Below, in pieces: positions 1 to 8,164 of a stretch of DNA of 30,771 nucleotides. The DNA is from CAZXYF01 sp964644705 (lineage in GTDB: Bacteria; Planctomycetota; Brocadiia; SM23-32). Below the pieces are notes generated by a model. That model searched no databases and was not told the DNA's origin. It worked only from the letters and a program-made list of their open reading frames with translations. Each line of letters starts with the position of its first letter. The first letter of the stretch is position 1. Made by a program: the position numbers and the translations under genes. The stretch is from assembly GCA_964644705.1 (NCBI GenBank), contig CAZXYF010000015.1, positions 1-30,771 on the forward strand, written 5' to 3'.

Positions 1-124
1 AATTACAGTGTGTTGTCAACAACTCAAACGACACCGGTTTGGTCTATGGACCGAGTCTCGTGAAATGTCCGGACTAACCCGCATCTCTCACAGACCTAAC
101 GGGATGATGGTTGTAAGCGAAAAA

Positions 125-169
125 GTTCTAAGGTTTCTGGGAGCCAGAAGAGCAAAAAAACCTAACAAT
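125..169. repeat. 45-bp intergenic repeat box, copy 1
   Basis: This 45-bp block matches 14479-14523 at 42 of 45 positions. It contains a hairpin, TTCTGG-GAG-CCAGAA, set inside outer complementary segments AGGTTT and AAACCT. In the second copy one C of the hairpin becomes T, which would still pair as G-U in RNA. The block sits just before the floA promoter. Its function is unknown; it may be a mobile-element remnant or a structured RNA/DNA site. Confidence 0.7.
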
Positions 170-196
170 TCCATAAACAGGTGAGCGCTGGAAAGC

Positions 197-224
197 TTGA
201 CAGGCCAGCCATAATGCTGATAAT
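197..224 (+). promoter_or_regulatory. sigma-70-type promoter of floA
   Basis: A perfect -35 box TTGACA (197-202) is followed after 16 bp by GATAAT (219-224), five of six matches to the -10 consensus. Transcription would begin near 231. This leaves a leader of about 65 nt before the ATG at 296 and argues against the in-frame TTG at 230 as the start. Confidence 0.75.
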
Positions 225-295
225 GGAGTTTGAATAAGCCTATATCGAATTGCGTTTTCAAATTACTCTTTTCAAGTTTTGTGGGAGTTGGCTCC

Positions 296-1351
296 ATGAA
301 TGCACCTTTTTTACTGGCTCAACAGGGAGGCTCGGCGGGCCCCATTTTCGTGCTCCTGACCATTGTCGGGATCATCCTTCTTCTGGCACTCATGATCTTC
401 TTTTTCAGCTATGGGTTTCTCTACGTTCGCGCCCTGCTGGCCGGCGCGCACGTGGGAGTCTTTGAGATCATTTCCATGCGGCTGATGGGCGTCAGCCCCA
501 GCACGATCGTGGATAGCCGCATCACCGCCATCAAAGCGGGATTGCCACTGGAGACCCGCCACATGGAGGCACACTACCTGGCCGGCGGTGACGTGCCCAA
601 TGTCACCCGGGCACTGGTGGCCGCGAACAAAGCGGGTATTCCGCTGACCTTTGATATGGCCTGTGCTATTGACCTGGCCGGACGTGACGTCCTGCAGGCC
701 GTTGGAATGTATGTGAAACCCGCCGTCATCGACTGCCCCGACCCCAGCAAGGGACGGAACAGTGTGGCCGCCGTTGCCAAAGATGGAATTCAGGTGCAGG
801 CCAAAGCGCGTGTGACGGTCCGAGCAAATGTGGAGAAACTTGTGGGTGGTGCCTGGATGGAAACCATCATCGCCCGAGTGGGTGAGGGAATTGTCACCAC
901 TATCGGTTCGTCGGAAACCTACAAAGCTGTTCTGGAGAACCCCGATCTGATATCCAAACGCGTGCTCGACAAGGCTCTTGACGCCGAAACGGCGTTTGAA
1001 ATCGTTTCCATTGACATCGCCGATGTCGATGTTGGTGAGAACATCGGTGCCAAACTCCAGGCCGATCAGGCGGAGGCGGATAAACGCGTTGCTCAGGCGC
1101 TTGCCGAGCGCCGCCGCGCGATGGCTGTGGCACGGGAACAGGAGATGAACGCCCTGGTCTCCGAGAACCGCGCCAAGGTCGTACTGGCCGAGGCCGAAGT
1201 GCCCAAAGCAGTCGCTCAAGCCTTCCGCGAGGGCAACCTGGGGATCATGGACTATTACAAACTCAAAAACATTCAGGCCGACACCGACATGCGGGATTCT
1301 ATCGGCGGACAGACCGCCGAATCCGGGCAGGAAGAAGAACAGTCCGGATAA
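296..1351 (+). CDS. floA: flotillin-like protein FloA (SPFH domain)
   Basis: This 351-residue protein belongs to the bacterial flotillin FloA/YqfA family, which scaffolds functional membrane microdomains. A hydrophobic segment at about residues 17-40 anchors it to the membrane, and an SPFH/PHB region follows to about residue 230. An Ala/Glu/Arg-rich coiled coil (roughly 235-310) and the family-typical C-terminal motif MDYYKLKNIQADTDMR come next. The ATG at 296 is chosen because GGGAG lies 8 nt upstream and the -35/-10 pair at 197-224 places the transcript start after the alternative TTG at 230. Length is close to the family norm of about 330. It is followed by a HEAT-repeat gene on the same strand after 149 bp. 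Confidence 0.93.
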   Translation: MNAPFLLAQQGGSAGPIFVLLTIVGIILLLALMIFFFSYGFLYVRALLAGAHVGVFEIISMRLMGVSPSTIVDSRITAIKAGLPLETRHMEAHYLAGGDVPNVTRALVAANKAGIPLTFDMACAIDLAGRDVLQAVGMYVKPAVIDCPDPSKGRNSVAAVAKDGIQVQAKARVTVRANVEKLVGGAWMETIIARVGEGIVTTIGSSETYKAVLENPDLISKRVLDKALDAETAFEIVSIDIADVDVGENIGAKLQADQAEADKRVAQALAERRRAMAVAREQEMNALVSENRAKVVLAEAEVPKAVAQAFREGNLGIMDYYKLKNIQADTDMRDSIGGQTAESGQEEEQSG

Positions 1352-1428
1352 CTGAGGCCGTCACATAGTCCTGTTGTCGCCGCGTCGCATTCCTTCAACG
1401 GACACGGCGATCACGAAAACCATCATCC

Positions 1429-1456
1429 GGGATAAGGGGCTTTGTCCTCTTATCCC
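1429..1456 (+). other. intergenic hairpin between floA and the HEAT-repeat gene
   Basis: GGGATAAG (1429-1436) pairs perfectly with CTTATCCC (1449-1456) around a 12-nt loop. There is no following T-run, so it is not a classical terminator. It may stabilise or process a floA transcript that continues into the next gene. Confidence 0.4.
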
Positions 1457-1500
1457 ATCATCCTGGTGATATTTCATAACCGGAGGTTCCGGGCATATCG

Positions 1501-4500
1501 ATGAGTAACGGATCCAGAACACGATCGGGACAGGATAAAGTACGAGCCTGGTGTCATCAGGCCATCGATAAGGTGGCCAACCTCGCCGACAACCGGCTGC
1601 AGGCTGCCGAAAGCGTCCTGGACAAGGCATCAAGCGATTCTGTCCGCCAGAAACTGGTCGAGCTGAGTGTATCGGAATCCGACGAGATCACGGCCGTTTT
1701 CGTCCGCGCAGCCATCCGCCAGGGAACCACCCAGCTGGCTCGCGCCGCCGCTGATCTGCTCATGGACATCAAGTCGGCCGACAGCGCCCTGACCGTGATC
1801 AAGGAATGCCTTGATGCCGATGACCTGTCAGTAAAACGCCGCGCAGTGGAAGCCATTGAAACTCTGGAGGACCCTTCAGCGCTCGATTTGCTGGCCGACG
1901 CCCTGGAATCGGAGGAAGATGGCGTCCGCCGGGCTGCCACCAACTCCTTTGGCCTTGTCATCGGCAGCAAATACCATGACCTCGCCCATCATATTCTGAA
2001 CGAGATTGAAGATCCCGAGAGCCGATTGTTCCAGGTCATCGCGGGGAGCAAGGATATCAGTTTGCGCCGGGAAATCGCTCAATCTCTGGGGTTCGCTCGC
2101 AGCGATCGTGTTCTGCCCCTCCTCAAAAAAATGGCCCACGATCCCGATCGCCAGACCCGCCGAGAATCCGTACTCGCTCTGGCCGCAATCAAGACCGATC
2201 AGTCCACCGAGATTCTGCGGGACCTCCTGAAGGATCCGGACGGTCTGGTCGTGGCTTCCGTCCTTGATGCTCTTGCGGCGCGGTACGGTCGCGATTCCAC
2301 AAGAATGCTGGGAGCTCTGAAGCAGGCGCTGGACCACCCCGACTCGAAGGTGCGAAGACATGCAGTTCTCATGCTCAATCAGTTTCCTCCCGCCGACGTT
2401 CGCGAACTGCTGGAACAGGCTGCTCACGATGATGCCTTCGAAGTCCAGCGGAGCGCCAATTCCCTGCTGCGGGTGATGCGCGCCGGATCGGGCCTCACGG
2501 GCATGGACAAAGATCGCAGTCAGCAAACCGACAACGAGCGGACTCTCAGTATCTGGGAAGCGGGCAACATCGGCATTGAATCCGATGCCGCCAAACAACA
2601 CAGTATGCTCGAGAGTCACGGGCAAGCCACCGCCGAGGAAGTTGTACCCATCCTGGAAAAGACCGCGAAGGGGAATTTTCACTTCATCCGCCAGCATGCG
2701 CTCACGGAGCTGATTGATCTGTGCGATATCGCTGACTCCCCGGCTCTTCAGCAAGGGCTGTTCGACGACGACGAAAGCATCCGTAGCCGGGTTGCCCCAG
2801 CCCTGGAATCCACGCGTGACGCGGGACTTCTTATTGAGCTGCTTGAGACGCACAACGATGCCAACATCCGCCGCCGGGCCGTGGAGGCCCTCATGGATAA
2901 TCCGTCGGGATACACCCAGGGCGGGATCGACCGAAAACGCCTTACTTTCAGCGCCGAGCGATCCGAAGGCATGATTTTCTTCAGCTATTTCCTGAACGCG
3001 CTGGGAGATGAGGACGAAGGTGTTCGGCAGCTTGCATGCCGGGCTATCGGTGAATTCGTTGAGTTTGACTGCCCCATCCCCGTTGCGGAAACCAGGAGAA
3101 GGTTGGAAGATCTGGATGATGATCCCTCGGTGTCGTCCCTCACGCACGAAATCGCCCAGAACTTGCTGGACGATCTGGAAGAGGCTTCACTCTCCGAACC
3201 GGTCGTGAATGCGATGGAAAGTGTTCCAGAGTGGACAAATAAACTTGTCACCCATCTCCAGTCGATGGAACCGACTGACAACGACCAGTATGTTTTGAAT
3301 CGTGACTGCGGCATCGAATCCGATGATCTGCGCGAATTGTGGGAAGAAGGATTCGGTATGGCCCCCGATGTGGTGGATGAAGCTGTCGAAGCGTTCGAAG
3401 AAGGTAATCCGCTCCCCAATGATGCCGTACAAAATATCATACCCGGCCTCCGAAACACCATTGAGGACGCCCTCATCTCGTTCCATCATGCCAGCGGCGC
3501 ACTCGTGCTGATCGGTGAAGCCGAGTGGAGCCAAAAAGCCGGAGAATGGGCCGAATCGCTACGAAATGGGCTTCAGATGAATTCCGTTGACGACTCGGAA
3601 GTCGGCCCTTCAAACAAACGCCTCCAACGACTTCGCGCCCGGGCGAGCCTTGCTGCCCAAACCGCCAGAGAGACCTTGAGCGATAACCCGGATTATACAG
3701 AGATCCATACCACCCTGAAGGAACTGGACGATGAATGGATTGAAATCGCTGGATTGACCATGCTTTCTGAATGGGCGGATGAAGACATCGATGTGGATGA
3801 TCTGGCAGAACGCACCCGAAAACATTGCGACGATCCTGCTTTCGCCGTGACCACAGGCCGCGCCAGCCTCGTTTTGCTCCAGCATGATCATTACGAGGCA
3901 CTCGACTGGCTTCAGAACGTCCTGCCGAACGTGGACACCGATGTGCGCTGCGAACTCACCCAGAACCTAATGGCCATCGCCCAATGGGAGGAGATCGGCA
4001 ATCACCTCCAGGAGCACCTTACATCGGCATCAGGCTCCGGTTTGGGACAGTTGTGCATGGCCCTGGCATTACGGGGCGCCATGGGCGATGTAATTGACGC
4101 GGACGATATTGCAACTGACAACGAGGACGATGACTTTGAACTGCAATGCGCCGTCCATGCCCTGGGCGCGATGGACAATCAGGAAAAACACGCGGTGTGG
4201 CTGAAAGACAAACTGCGTAACGGTGATCAACACGAAAGATATGCGGCCGCGTCATACCTCGGCCTGGCCCGGGTGCATTCGGCCTTGCCGGTGTGGGCCA
4301 GTGTCAGCGATCAGGTCGATTCAGCCTGGGATTTACGTGTCCTCAACGCCGCCATGCTGGTTCGCCACGGACACCGTCTGGGAATTCGGTGGTTTGCGAA
4401 AAACGCCGAACAGCGTCCGTCACGGCAGAAGCCCCCCATGGCAACGCAGCTCGCGCGGGCGGTGGAGGAGATCATTCCACTGATGTATCAGTGTCGCACC

Positions 4501-4524
4501 ATCAATCTCGGTAGATTCGTCTGA
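1501..4524 (+). CDS. large HEAT-repeat protein
   Basis: This 1007-residue soluble protein has no signal peptide and no clear membrane segment. Residues from about 30 to 340 are a run of HEAT/PBS-lyase-type repeats of about 30 residues, with the usual xVRRxAxxAL rhythm (for example at residues 128-160 and 190-260). More such repeats follow at about 380-550. The centre is acidic and less regular, and repeat-like helices return near the C-terminus. HEAT solenoids are protein-interaction scaffolds and no catalytic motif is visible, so the role is unknown. The ATG at 1501 has GGAGG at 1482-1486, a rather long 14-nt spacing. It follows floA and precedes a membrane-anchored protein, so all three may act at the membrane; that is inference. 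Confidence 0.85.
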   Translation: MSNGSRTRSGQDKVRAWCHQAIDKVANLADNRLQAAESVLDKASSDSVRQKLVELSVSESDEITAVFVRAAIRQGTTQLARAAADLLMDIKSADSALTVIKECLDADDLSVKRRAVEAIETLEDPSALDLLADALESEEDGVRRAATNSFGLVIGSKYHDLAHHILNEIEDPESRLFQVIAGSKDISLRREIAQSLGFARSDRVLPLLKKMAHDPDRQTRRESVLALAAIKTDQSTEILRDLLKDPDGLVVASVLDALAARYGRDSTRMLGALKQALDHPDSKVRRHAVLMLNQFPPADVRELLEQAAHDDAFEVQRSANSLLRVMRAGSGLTGMDKDRSQQTDNERTLSIWEAGNIGIESDAAKQHSMLESHGQATAEEVVPILEKTAKGNFHFIRQHALTELIDLCDIADSPALQQGLFDDDESIRSRVAPALESTRDAGLLIELLETHNDANIRRRAVEALMDNPSGYTQGGIDRKRLTFSAERSEGMIFFSYFLNALGDEDEGVRQLACRAIGEFVEFDCPIPVAETRRRLEDLDDDPSVSSLTHEIAQNLLDDLEEASLSEPVVNAMESVPEWTNKLVTHLQSMEPTDNDQYVLNRDCGIESDDLRELWEEGFGMAPDVVDEAVEAFEEGNPLPNDAVQNIIPGLRNTIEDALISFHHASGALVLIGEAEWSQKAGEWAESLRNGLQMNSVDDSEVGPSNKRLQRLRARASLAAQTARETLSDNPDYTEIHTTLKELDDEWIEIAGLTMLSEWADEDIDVDDLAERTRKHCDDPAFAVTTGRASLVLLQHDHYEALDWLQNVLPNVDTDVRCELTQNLMAIAQWEEIGNHLQEHLTSASGSGLGQLCMALALRGAMGDVIDADDIATDNEDDDFELQCAVHALGAMDNQEKHAVWLKDKLRNGDQHERYAAASYLGLARVHSALPVWASVSDQVDSAWDLRVLNAAMLVRHGHRLGIRWFAKNAEQRPSRQKPPMATQLARAVEEIIPLMYQCRTINLGRFV

Positions 4525-4551
4525 CATTTTTAGAGGTATAGTGCGCAATCC

Positions 4552-5169
4552 ATGGAAAATCTCATTTTCATCATAATCTTTGGGCTCTTCCTTCTGGTGA
4601 ACGCCCTCATTAAAAAAGCCGCTTCTTCGGGGGAAAAGGACACAAAAAAGCAACCGAGCGGATCGCCCGGCAGCCAGAATGATGAGGAGTATAGGGCGTC
4701 ACAGAGCGATCTGCAGGATTTTCTTCAGGAAGTCAAAAACGAAAAAAAGAAAAAGAGCCAGCAGAAGTCGCAACAGCGCCGTCGAACCACCGATAGCCGG
4801 TCAGGCCAAACCTCTGCTCACTGGGCGAGTGAAAAGGAAGCGGAGAAAAAATCGAGACGCGCCCGGAAAATACGACAGAAGCAGCAAGAACAGCAGGAAG
4901 AGGGCTCCAAAACGTCCTCCTCCAAACAGAAAACGCATCAGGCAACAGCAGCGCAATCAGCTCACCCCGCAGAATCCGGCACCAAGCCCCCCACTTTACC
5001 CGGTCGGGCAGAGAGTGGGCAAAGATCCTTTGAAATGGAGCCCGACAAACTTGCTGACGCCGTTATTTGGTCAGAGATACTCCGCCCTCCCATTGCTCTG
5101 CGGTCAGAAAACCCTGATGAGCAGAAGTATTCCAGATCTCAAAACGGTCCTTCCAAGCGGGCAGAATAA
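4552..5169 (+). CDS. membrane-anchored charged hypothetical protein
   Basis: This 205-residue protein of unknown function begins 27 nt after the HEAT-repeat gene, with AGAGG a little over 10 nt before its ATG. A single hydrophobic helix at about residues 3-20 is followed by two lysines, which suggests an N-terminal anchor with the rest in the cytoplasm. Residues 25-150 are low-complexity and rich in Lys, Gln, Arg, Ser and Glu, probably disordered or coiled. A more ordered patch near the C-terminus reads DAVIWSEILRPP, a short motif seen at the ends of other bacterial anchored hypothetical proteins. It ends convergently 9 bp from the reductase gene. A +1 frame is also open here but lacks the anchor and the ribosome site. 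Confidence 0.75.
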   Translation: MENLIFIIIFGLFLLVNALIKKAASSGEKDTKKQPSGSPGSQNDEEYRASQSDLQDFLQEVKNEKKKKSQQKSQQRRRTTDSRSGQTSAHWASEKEAEKKSRRARKIRQKQQEQQEEGSKTSSSKQKTHQATAAQSAHPAESGTKPPTLPGRAESGQRSFEMEPDKLADAVIWSEILRPPIALRSENPDEQKYSRSQNGPSKRAE

Positions 5170-5178
5170 AGCCCGTTC

Positions 5179-7164
5179 TCAGTCACTGACCACAAGTTTG
5201 CCAAATGCAGAGGGATCTTGATCCGGCTTCTCCCGCCCTGTCCAGTTCATACGTAACGGCTCATCATCGCCCGGTTGCGTCGAAGTCACCCGAACATCAA
5301 ACCCAATAACGCCGGGCATTTTGTCGGAACGGCAGAACTCCGGCCACGGCAAAGCGAGATCGGTGTGATATCCCGTGGGGGTGAGTTCACAGAGAGTCTC
5401 CACATCCACGTCGGTGGTGGACTCCACCTCGACTCCCCCATCCGAATCAACGGAAACCGTGACGTGATTCACGCCCTTCTCGTATCCGCCACTGCATATC
5501 TCGCCGGGATCGCGTCCATCGACGTAGATTCTCACCGCATGCTGGACCTCTCCATCCTCAGTTGCCCCCGTCACGTCGTCAACACAATCAACGTAAACGT
5601 ACAGGTTGGCTGCGTCCGCACACACCGAGAAATCAAAATGTCGGCCACCGAGCTCGATATCTTCGGAGCGTACCGGGTGAAAGACATTCGGGACGTGAAT
5701 CCCGCCGTCCTCATGGTTCGTCCCCAACAGTGTATAATCTTGCACCAGCGGAGCCTTTGCGATCACATCCGTCATCTCCTGATATACGCGCCCATTTTCC
5801 GAAGAGACAAGCACATCGAAATGATACGACTGTGCATATTCCGGAATCCATAACATCGTATCGATGGTTTCCTGGCCCGCGGCTGGCAGCGCTTCCACCT
5901 GAACCTGTTTGGGCTCTATCTGTTCCTCACCATGCGTGTGAAATTCGATATCTACTCCGCGCTGTTCCTCCGTAAAGTTTTTCAGGTGATAACGGAGATC
6001 CAAGCGCATCGTATTCTCTTCAGAACCACCCCCTCGAAGCTCAGTCCATCCCACCACCGTGCCAGCCCGGGAGTCAAACGTCTGCACCGCGTCGCTCAAA
6101 TGTTGAGGAATATCTATATTCTGGGGGCACGGTTCCAGACATTTCCCGCACAATTTACAGAGCGCGGCCTTGCCGTCAAGCTGCTCGTATTGTTCCCGCG
6201 CATGATCGCTCAGGCCAAAAACGCGCTCCAGATTCAATATTTCAAAGTTTTTCGGGATATCCACGCCGGCCGGACAGGGCATGCAGTAGTTACATCCCGT
6301 ACAGTACAGTCCACTGAGCTTTTTGCGCTCCTCAATTGCCTCATTGATCTGCCGGAAATCATCCGCGGAAAGTTCCCCGGCCCGGGAGACCGTAGCTGCA
6401 TTTTCTTCAACCATTTCGACAGTGGACATACCGCTCAGGGCAACCGACACGTTCGAATTTGACAGCACAAAACGCAGTGCCAGTTCCGGCGTGCTTTTCA
6501 CATCTCCCACAAGACTCGCGGCTTTGTCACTGGGATAGCCCAACCGACCACCCCCGACCGGCCCCATTACCATCACCCCCATACCATTTTCTGCCGCATG
6601 CGCAATTCCCTCCTCCAGATGACGATCCAGAAGGTTATACTGCAGAATAACCGTATCATACAATCCCGTATCCACCAGTTTGGTGAGCTGTTCGTTCGTG
6701 CCATGGAAGGAAAAACAGATGTGCCGGATCAGCCCCTGCTCTTTGGCTTCTCGCATCTGCTGATAAATACCATCCTCCCCGGCGACATTGTCTTCAAATT
6801 TGTCGTAATTCAGCCCATGGTGGTTATATATATCGATATAGTCGGTGCGTAACCGGTCCAGACTGTCCTCCAGATGCTTCCACCATCCGTCCGGATCCGA
6901 TTTATCGTAGTGATGGTTTTTGGTGGAGAGAATGACGTCCTCACGCCGGTCTTCAAACGCCTCGCCGACGACTCTCTGGCTGTCGCCATGGCAATAAAAT
7001 ACGGCGGTGTCATAGAGGTTAACCCCCAGATCAAACGCCCGATGGAGCATGGGGATGGCCTTATCCCGATCCACTTTCTCTTCGTTTGTCATGGGCAACC
7101 GCATACATCCAAACCCGAGTCGGCTGACATTCAGACCGGTCTGTCCAAGCGTGGTATATTGCAT
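5179..7164 (-). CDS. aldo/keto reductase with two [4Fe-4S] motifs fused to a CBM9-like domain
   Basis: This 661-residue protein has three parts. Residues 1-280 are an NAD(P)H-dependent aldo/keto reductase barrel with the tetrad visible as Asp52, Tyr57, Lys82 and His115. Residues 285-350 carry two ferredoxin-type motifs, C288-x2-C-x2-C-x2-C297 and C336-x2-C-x2-C-x3-C346, as in the ferredoxin-type aldo/keto reductase family. Residues about 385-661 are extra: a linker domain, then a beta-sandwich resembling CBM9/DOMON-like domains, with LYVYVDCVDD, IYVDGRDP, a late IGFDVRV strand and a closing FGKLVV. No signal peptide is present, so a carbohydrate-binding role outside the cell is doubtful. It lies 51 nt behind the MEMO1-like gene on the same strand. 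Substrate unknown. Confidence 0.88.
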   Translation of the reverse strand: MQYTTLGQTGLNVSRLGFGCMRLPMTNEEKVDRDKAIPMLHRAFDLGVNLYDTAVFYCHGDSQRVVGEAFEDRREDVILSTKNHHYDKSDPDGWWKHLEDSLDRLRTDYIDIYNHHGLNYDKFEDNVAGEDGIYQQMREAKEQGLIRHICFSFHGTNEQLTKLVDTGLYDTVILQYNLLDRHLEEGIAHAAENGMGVMVMGPVGGGRLGYPSDKAASLVGDVKSTPELALRFVLSNSNVSVALSGMSTVEMVEENAATVSRAGELSADDFRQINEAIEERKKLSGLYCTGCNYCMPCPAGVDIPKNFEILNLERVFGLSDHAREQYEQLDGKAALCKLCGKCLEPCPQNIDIPQHLSDAVQTFDSRAGTVVGWTELRGGGSEENTMRLDLRYHLKNFTEEQRGVDIEFHTHGEEQIEPKQVQVEALPAAGQETIDTMLWIPEYAQSYHFDVLVSSENGRVYQEMTDVIAKAPLVQDYTLLGTNHEDGGIHVPNVFHPVRSEDIELGGRHFDFSVCADAANLYVYVDCVDDVTGATEDGEVQHAVRIYVDGRDPGEICSGGYEKGVNHVTVSVDSDGGVEVESTTDVDVETLCELTPTGYHTDLALPWPEFCRSDKMPGVIGFDVRVTSTQPGDDEPLRMNWTGREKPDQDPSAFGKLVVSD

Positions 7165-7215
7165 TGCAATTCTTTCGATAAAAAAGAGTGCTGTCCAAAA
7201 CGTTCAAAATTGTTC

Positions 7216-8034
7216 TCACCTGAATATCATCCCGGCATACCCCACAACGTAATTGCCCGCCCCATGGGGAGAATCCGCACTCGTTGCCTGATCGATTAAC
7301 TCCCCTGTTGTACCTCCGCGGTCCCGCACACTCGTCATCATGGCCGCAGCGGGCAGAACTCCGCACATTGTTATATTGTTTGCTCGACAAACATCAACCA
7401 GTCCCTGCGGATCCAGCTGTTCCATCTTCTCGATTGCCATCGGATCATGCTCTTTCACAATCCCCAGAGCGTCCGCCCCCCGTTCATGCGACATGTCACT
7501 GCTGGCAACAACCAGGGAATCATCCATGCCACATTGCTCCAATGCTTCGTTAATCCCTTCCCCGAGGGCCTCCACATCCGCCTTATCGGCGCTTGTGGTT
7601 ACACACACCACGCAAATCCGTACATCCGGATTATGATACTGCAGAAATGGGATAACCACCTCACCCGCATGTTCGCCCATGTGTGCCTGATTGTTGGCCG
7701 TGAGGACCTCAACATCCTCCAGTGCATCGCAGAGCTCATCATGAACCGGAACTTCTCCCAGAGGTGTCTCCCAGGAATCATTGGTCCAGAGCGCACATGC
7801 CGGACGCCGAACCTGATGACTGGGATTCAAAACCACCACAGTGTCCGGTATTTTGATCCGGGCAAAGACTTCCCCGGCCGTGGGGCCGGAGAATACATAT
7901 CCGGCATGTGGGCTCAGCGCGCCCAATGCCCGGGTCTTATTCGCAATCTCCGGCGTGTAATCATCGATCATCGACCGCAGTTTGCTTGCATCTGATGGAT
8001 AGAATCGTCCGGCCACGGCTGGTTCGCGAGTCAT
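7216..8034 (-). CDS. MEMO1-family / AmmeMemoRadiSam system protein B
   Basis: This 272-residue protein belongs to the MEMO1 family, related in fold to extradiol dioxygenases. Family signatures are visible: AGRFYP near the N-terminus, PHAGY, NPSH (usually GPSH), EHAGEV, SSDMSH and a late CGVLPAAAM. In bacteria the family often occurs with AmmeMemoRadiSam proteins A and a radical SAM partner, but neither is in this window. The ATG at 8034 is preferred over the in-frame TTG at 8040 because GGAGG (8041-8045) lies 6 nt before it. It is separated from the M42 peptidase gene by about 130 bp, so it may have its own promoter, and it leads into the reductase gene. The biochemical role of the family in bacteria is not settled. 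Confidence 0.9.
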   Translation of the reverse strand: MTREPAVAGRFYPSDASKLRSMIDDYTPEIANKTRALGALSPHAGYVFSGPTAGEVFARIKIPDTVVVLNPSHQVRRPACALWTNDSWETPLGEVPVHDELCDALEDVEVLTANNQAHMGEHAGEVVIPFLQYHNPDVRICVVCVTTSADKADVEALGEGINEALEQCGMDDSLVVASSDMSHERGADALGIVKEHDPMAIEKMEQLDPQGLVDVCRANNITMCGVLPAAAMMTSVRDRGGTTGELIDQATSADSPHGAGNYVVGYAGMIFR

Positions 8035-8164
8035 ATTCAACCTCCCTCACTGGAACAAAAAACGATCACACTTAGAGAATTCTATCGGCCAGGTCGTTTC
8101 CGAATCACTCGTTCAGAACTCGACGCTTCTACTCCACTACTCCCTTTTTCAGTGCCCCCAGGAT

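Noticed and set aside
230..295. TTG start 22 codons upstream for floA
   Set aside because: It coincides with the predicted transcription start of the TTGACA/GATAAT promoter and has no ribosome site, whereas ATG 296 has GGGAG at good spacing.
311..1219. 302-codon open frame antisense to floA
   Set aside because: It mirrors the codon bias of floA, has a low-complexity His/Gly-rich translation and no family resemblance.
1876..3147. 423-codon open frame antisense to the HEAT-repeat gene
   Set aside because: The sense strand encodes clear HEAT repeats; the antisense translation shows no recognisable domain.
5158..5175. CGGGC/GCCCG hairpin between convergent genes as a terminator
   Set aside because: The stem is only 5 bp and no T-run follows on either strand.
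4679..5221. 180-codon frame overlapping the membrane-anchored protein gene
   Set aside because: Its translation is Arg/Lys/Pro-rich noise, it lacks a ribosome site, and the other frame has a membrane helix and a good start.
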